Part shown: positions 63,354 to 64,000 of the stretch, piece by piece
Layout: each line of letters begins with the position of its first letter
Numbering within the stretch: the stretch's first letter is position 1
Assembly (NCBI GenBank): GCA_028554755.1
Contig: JAPTOF010000003.1
Location: forward strand, 26,204,001 to 26,268,000
Length of the DNA stretch: 64,000 nt
Direction of reading: 5' to 3'
DNA from: Cordia subcordata
Lineage: Eukaryota > Streptophyta > Magnoliopsida > Boraginales > Cordiaceae
Program-made: the position numbers and the translations under genes
The notes under the pieces: model-generated
What the model was told of the DNA's origin: nothing
Seen by the model: only the letters and a program-made list of their open reading frames with translations
The model's database searches: none

Positions 63354-64000
63354 TAAGAGTTGAATATGGAAAAATTACTTCAAGTAATAATCTCCCTATC
63401 CTACCCATCGTATTCAAGTGGCCTTCTGTCGATTTCTCTTCCTCGGAGGGCCCCTGTCCCAACACTTTGAGGTTCCTCAATCTAATAACACAAAAAATAA
63501 TAATAATACGAGGATTTTTATGCATATAATAAAAGTAACAATGTTATTTAAAAATAAATTATATGGTTAACTAAAAAAGTGAGATAATTAAAAAAAAGAA
63601 GTCTCTTAAAATAGTGAAGCTATTGAAACGAATTTGAAATAGAGTCCTTAAATAAGGATTTAGTTAAAAATATGGAAGTTGTTAGCGTGAATTTCAAATA
63701 CAAGTTTAGTTAAATTTGGTATGTAGCAATAGTTTTAAATGGAATCGTTATTCCAATTTTCTTCAATTTTTTTTTGGTAGGACTAATTATATGAATGGAC
63801 TTTGTAGGAAATGTTGGAGAAAATCAACTTTTATCCAAACTCTTTTCTTTGTCGAACTTTTTTTTTTTTTTGGTCGAAATTCCTTAGCCAAACTTAAGGA
63901 AGGAGTATTCCAATTTAAGTTGGAACCATAAAAAATAAAGTAAAACATGAAAAAATTTCCCATTTACACTCTCACAATTTTCAACGTTATTAAATAAATA
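63354..64000. other. Intergenic to window end
   Basis: AT-rich spacer. No supported gene or RNA. Confidence 0.5.

Overview
The window is nuclear DNA from a flowering plant, most likely a core eudicot. It is AT-rich and gene-poor, with intron-containing and intronless plant-type genes in a background of short non-autonomous transposons, SINEs, a LINE fragment and microsatellites. Nothing is bacterial, organellar or viral. The species cannot be fixed from the sequence.

I can support five genes. (1) A MIR172 microRNA locus, + strand: TATA box at 10249, hairpin about 10612-10781, mature miR172 at 10745-10765. Its usual targets are AP2-type flowering and phase-change repressors. (2) A small DVL/ROTUNDIFOLIA-like peptide gene, + strand, 27549-27818. 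(3) An eight-coding-exon SDIR1 gene, - strand, 39827 to 35351, reconstructed here as a 274-residue membrane-anchored RING-H2 ubiquitin ligase, with a 5' UTR intron running up to about 41242. (4) An intronless PCS1-like aspartic protease, - strand, 48509-49801. (5) An intronless RING-DUF1117 ubiquitin ligase (RDUF1/2-like), - strand, 61205-62359. SDIR1 and the RDUF family are both linked to ABA and drought signalling in Arabidopsis, but 21 kb separates them here and no functional linkage is implied.

Layout: 1-9.8 kb is intergenic with MITEs and two long-TIR elements. 9.85-11 kb is MIR172. 12.2-12.9 kb is a MITE with a SINE nested in it. 14.2-15.1 kb is a hAT-like deletion derivative. 16.55-18.18 kb is a tandem array. 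20.7-20.9 kb is an exact 86-bp duplication. 23-26 kb is MITE and SINE rich. 27.3-28 kb is the DVL gene. 28.8 and 32.1 kb hold SINEs, and 33.1-33.66 kb a 5'-truncated LINE. 35.3-41.3 kb is SDIR1, with a 0.9-kb TIR element in intron 5. 42.5 and 44.5 kb hold SINEs. 45-47.3 kb is a probable non-autonomous LTR element split by repeat-rich DNA. 48.5-50 kb is the protease. 50-61 kb is mostly intergenic with MITEs, and 61.2-62.4 kb is the RDUF gene.

No wholly new molecular system is evident. The best second-look items are a tRNA-derived SINE family with six copies, each with target-site duplications and differing tails (A-rich versus a 36-nt T tract), the MIR172 locus, and the transposon layering around genes.
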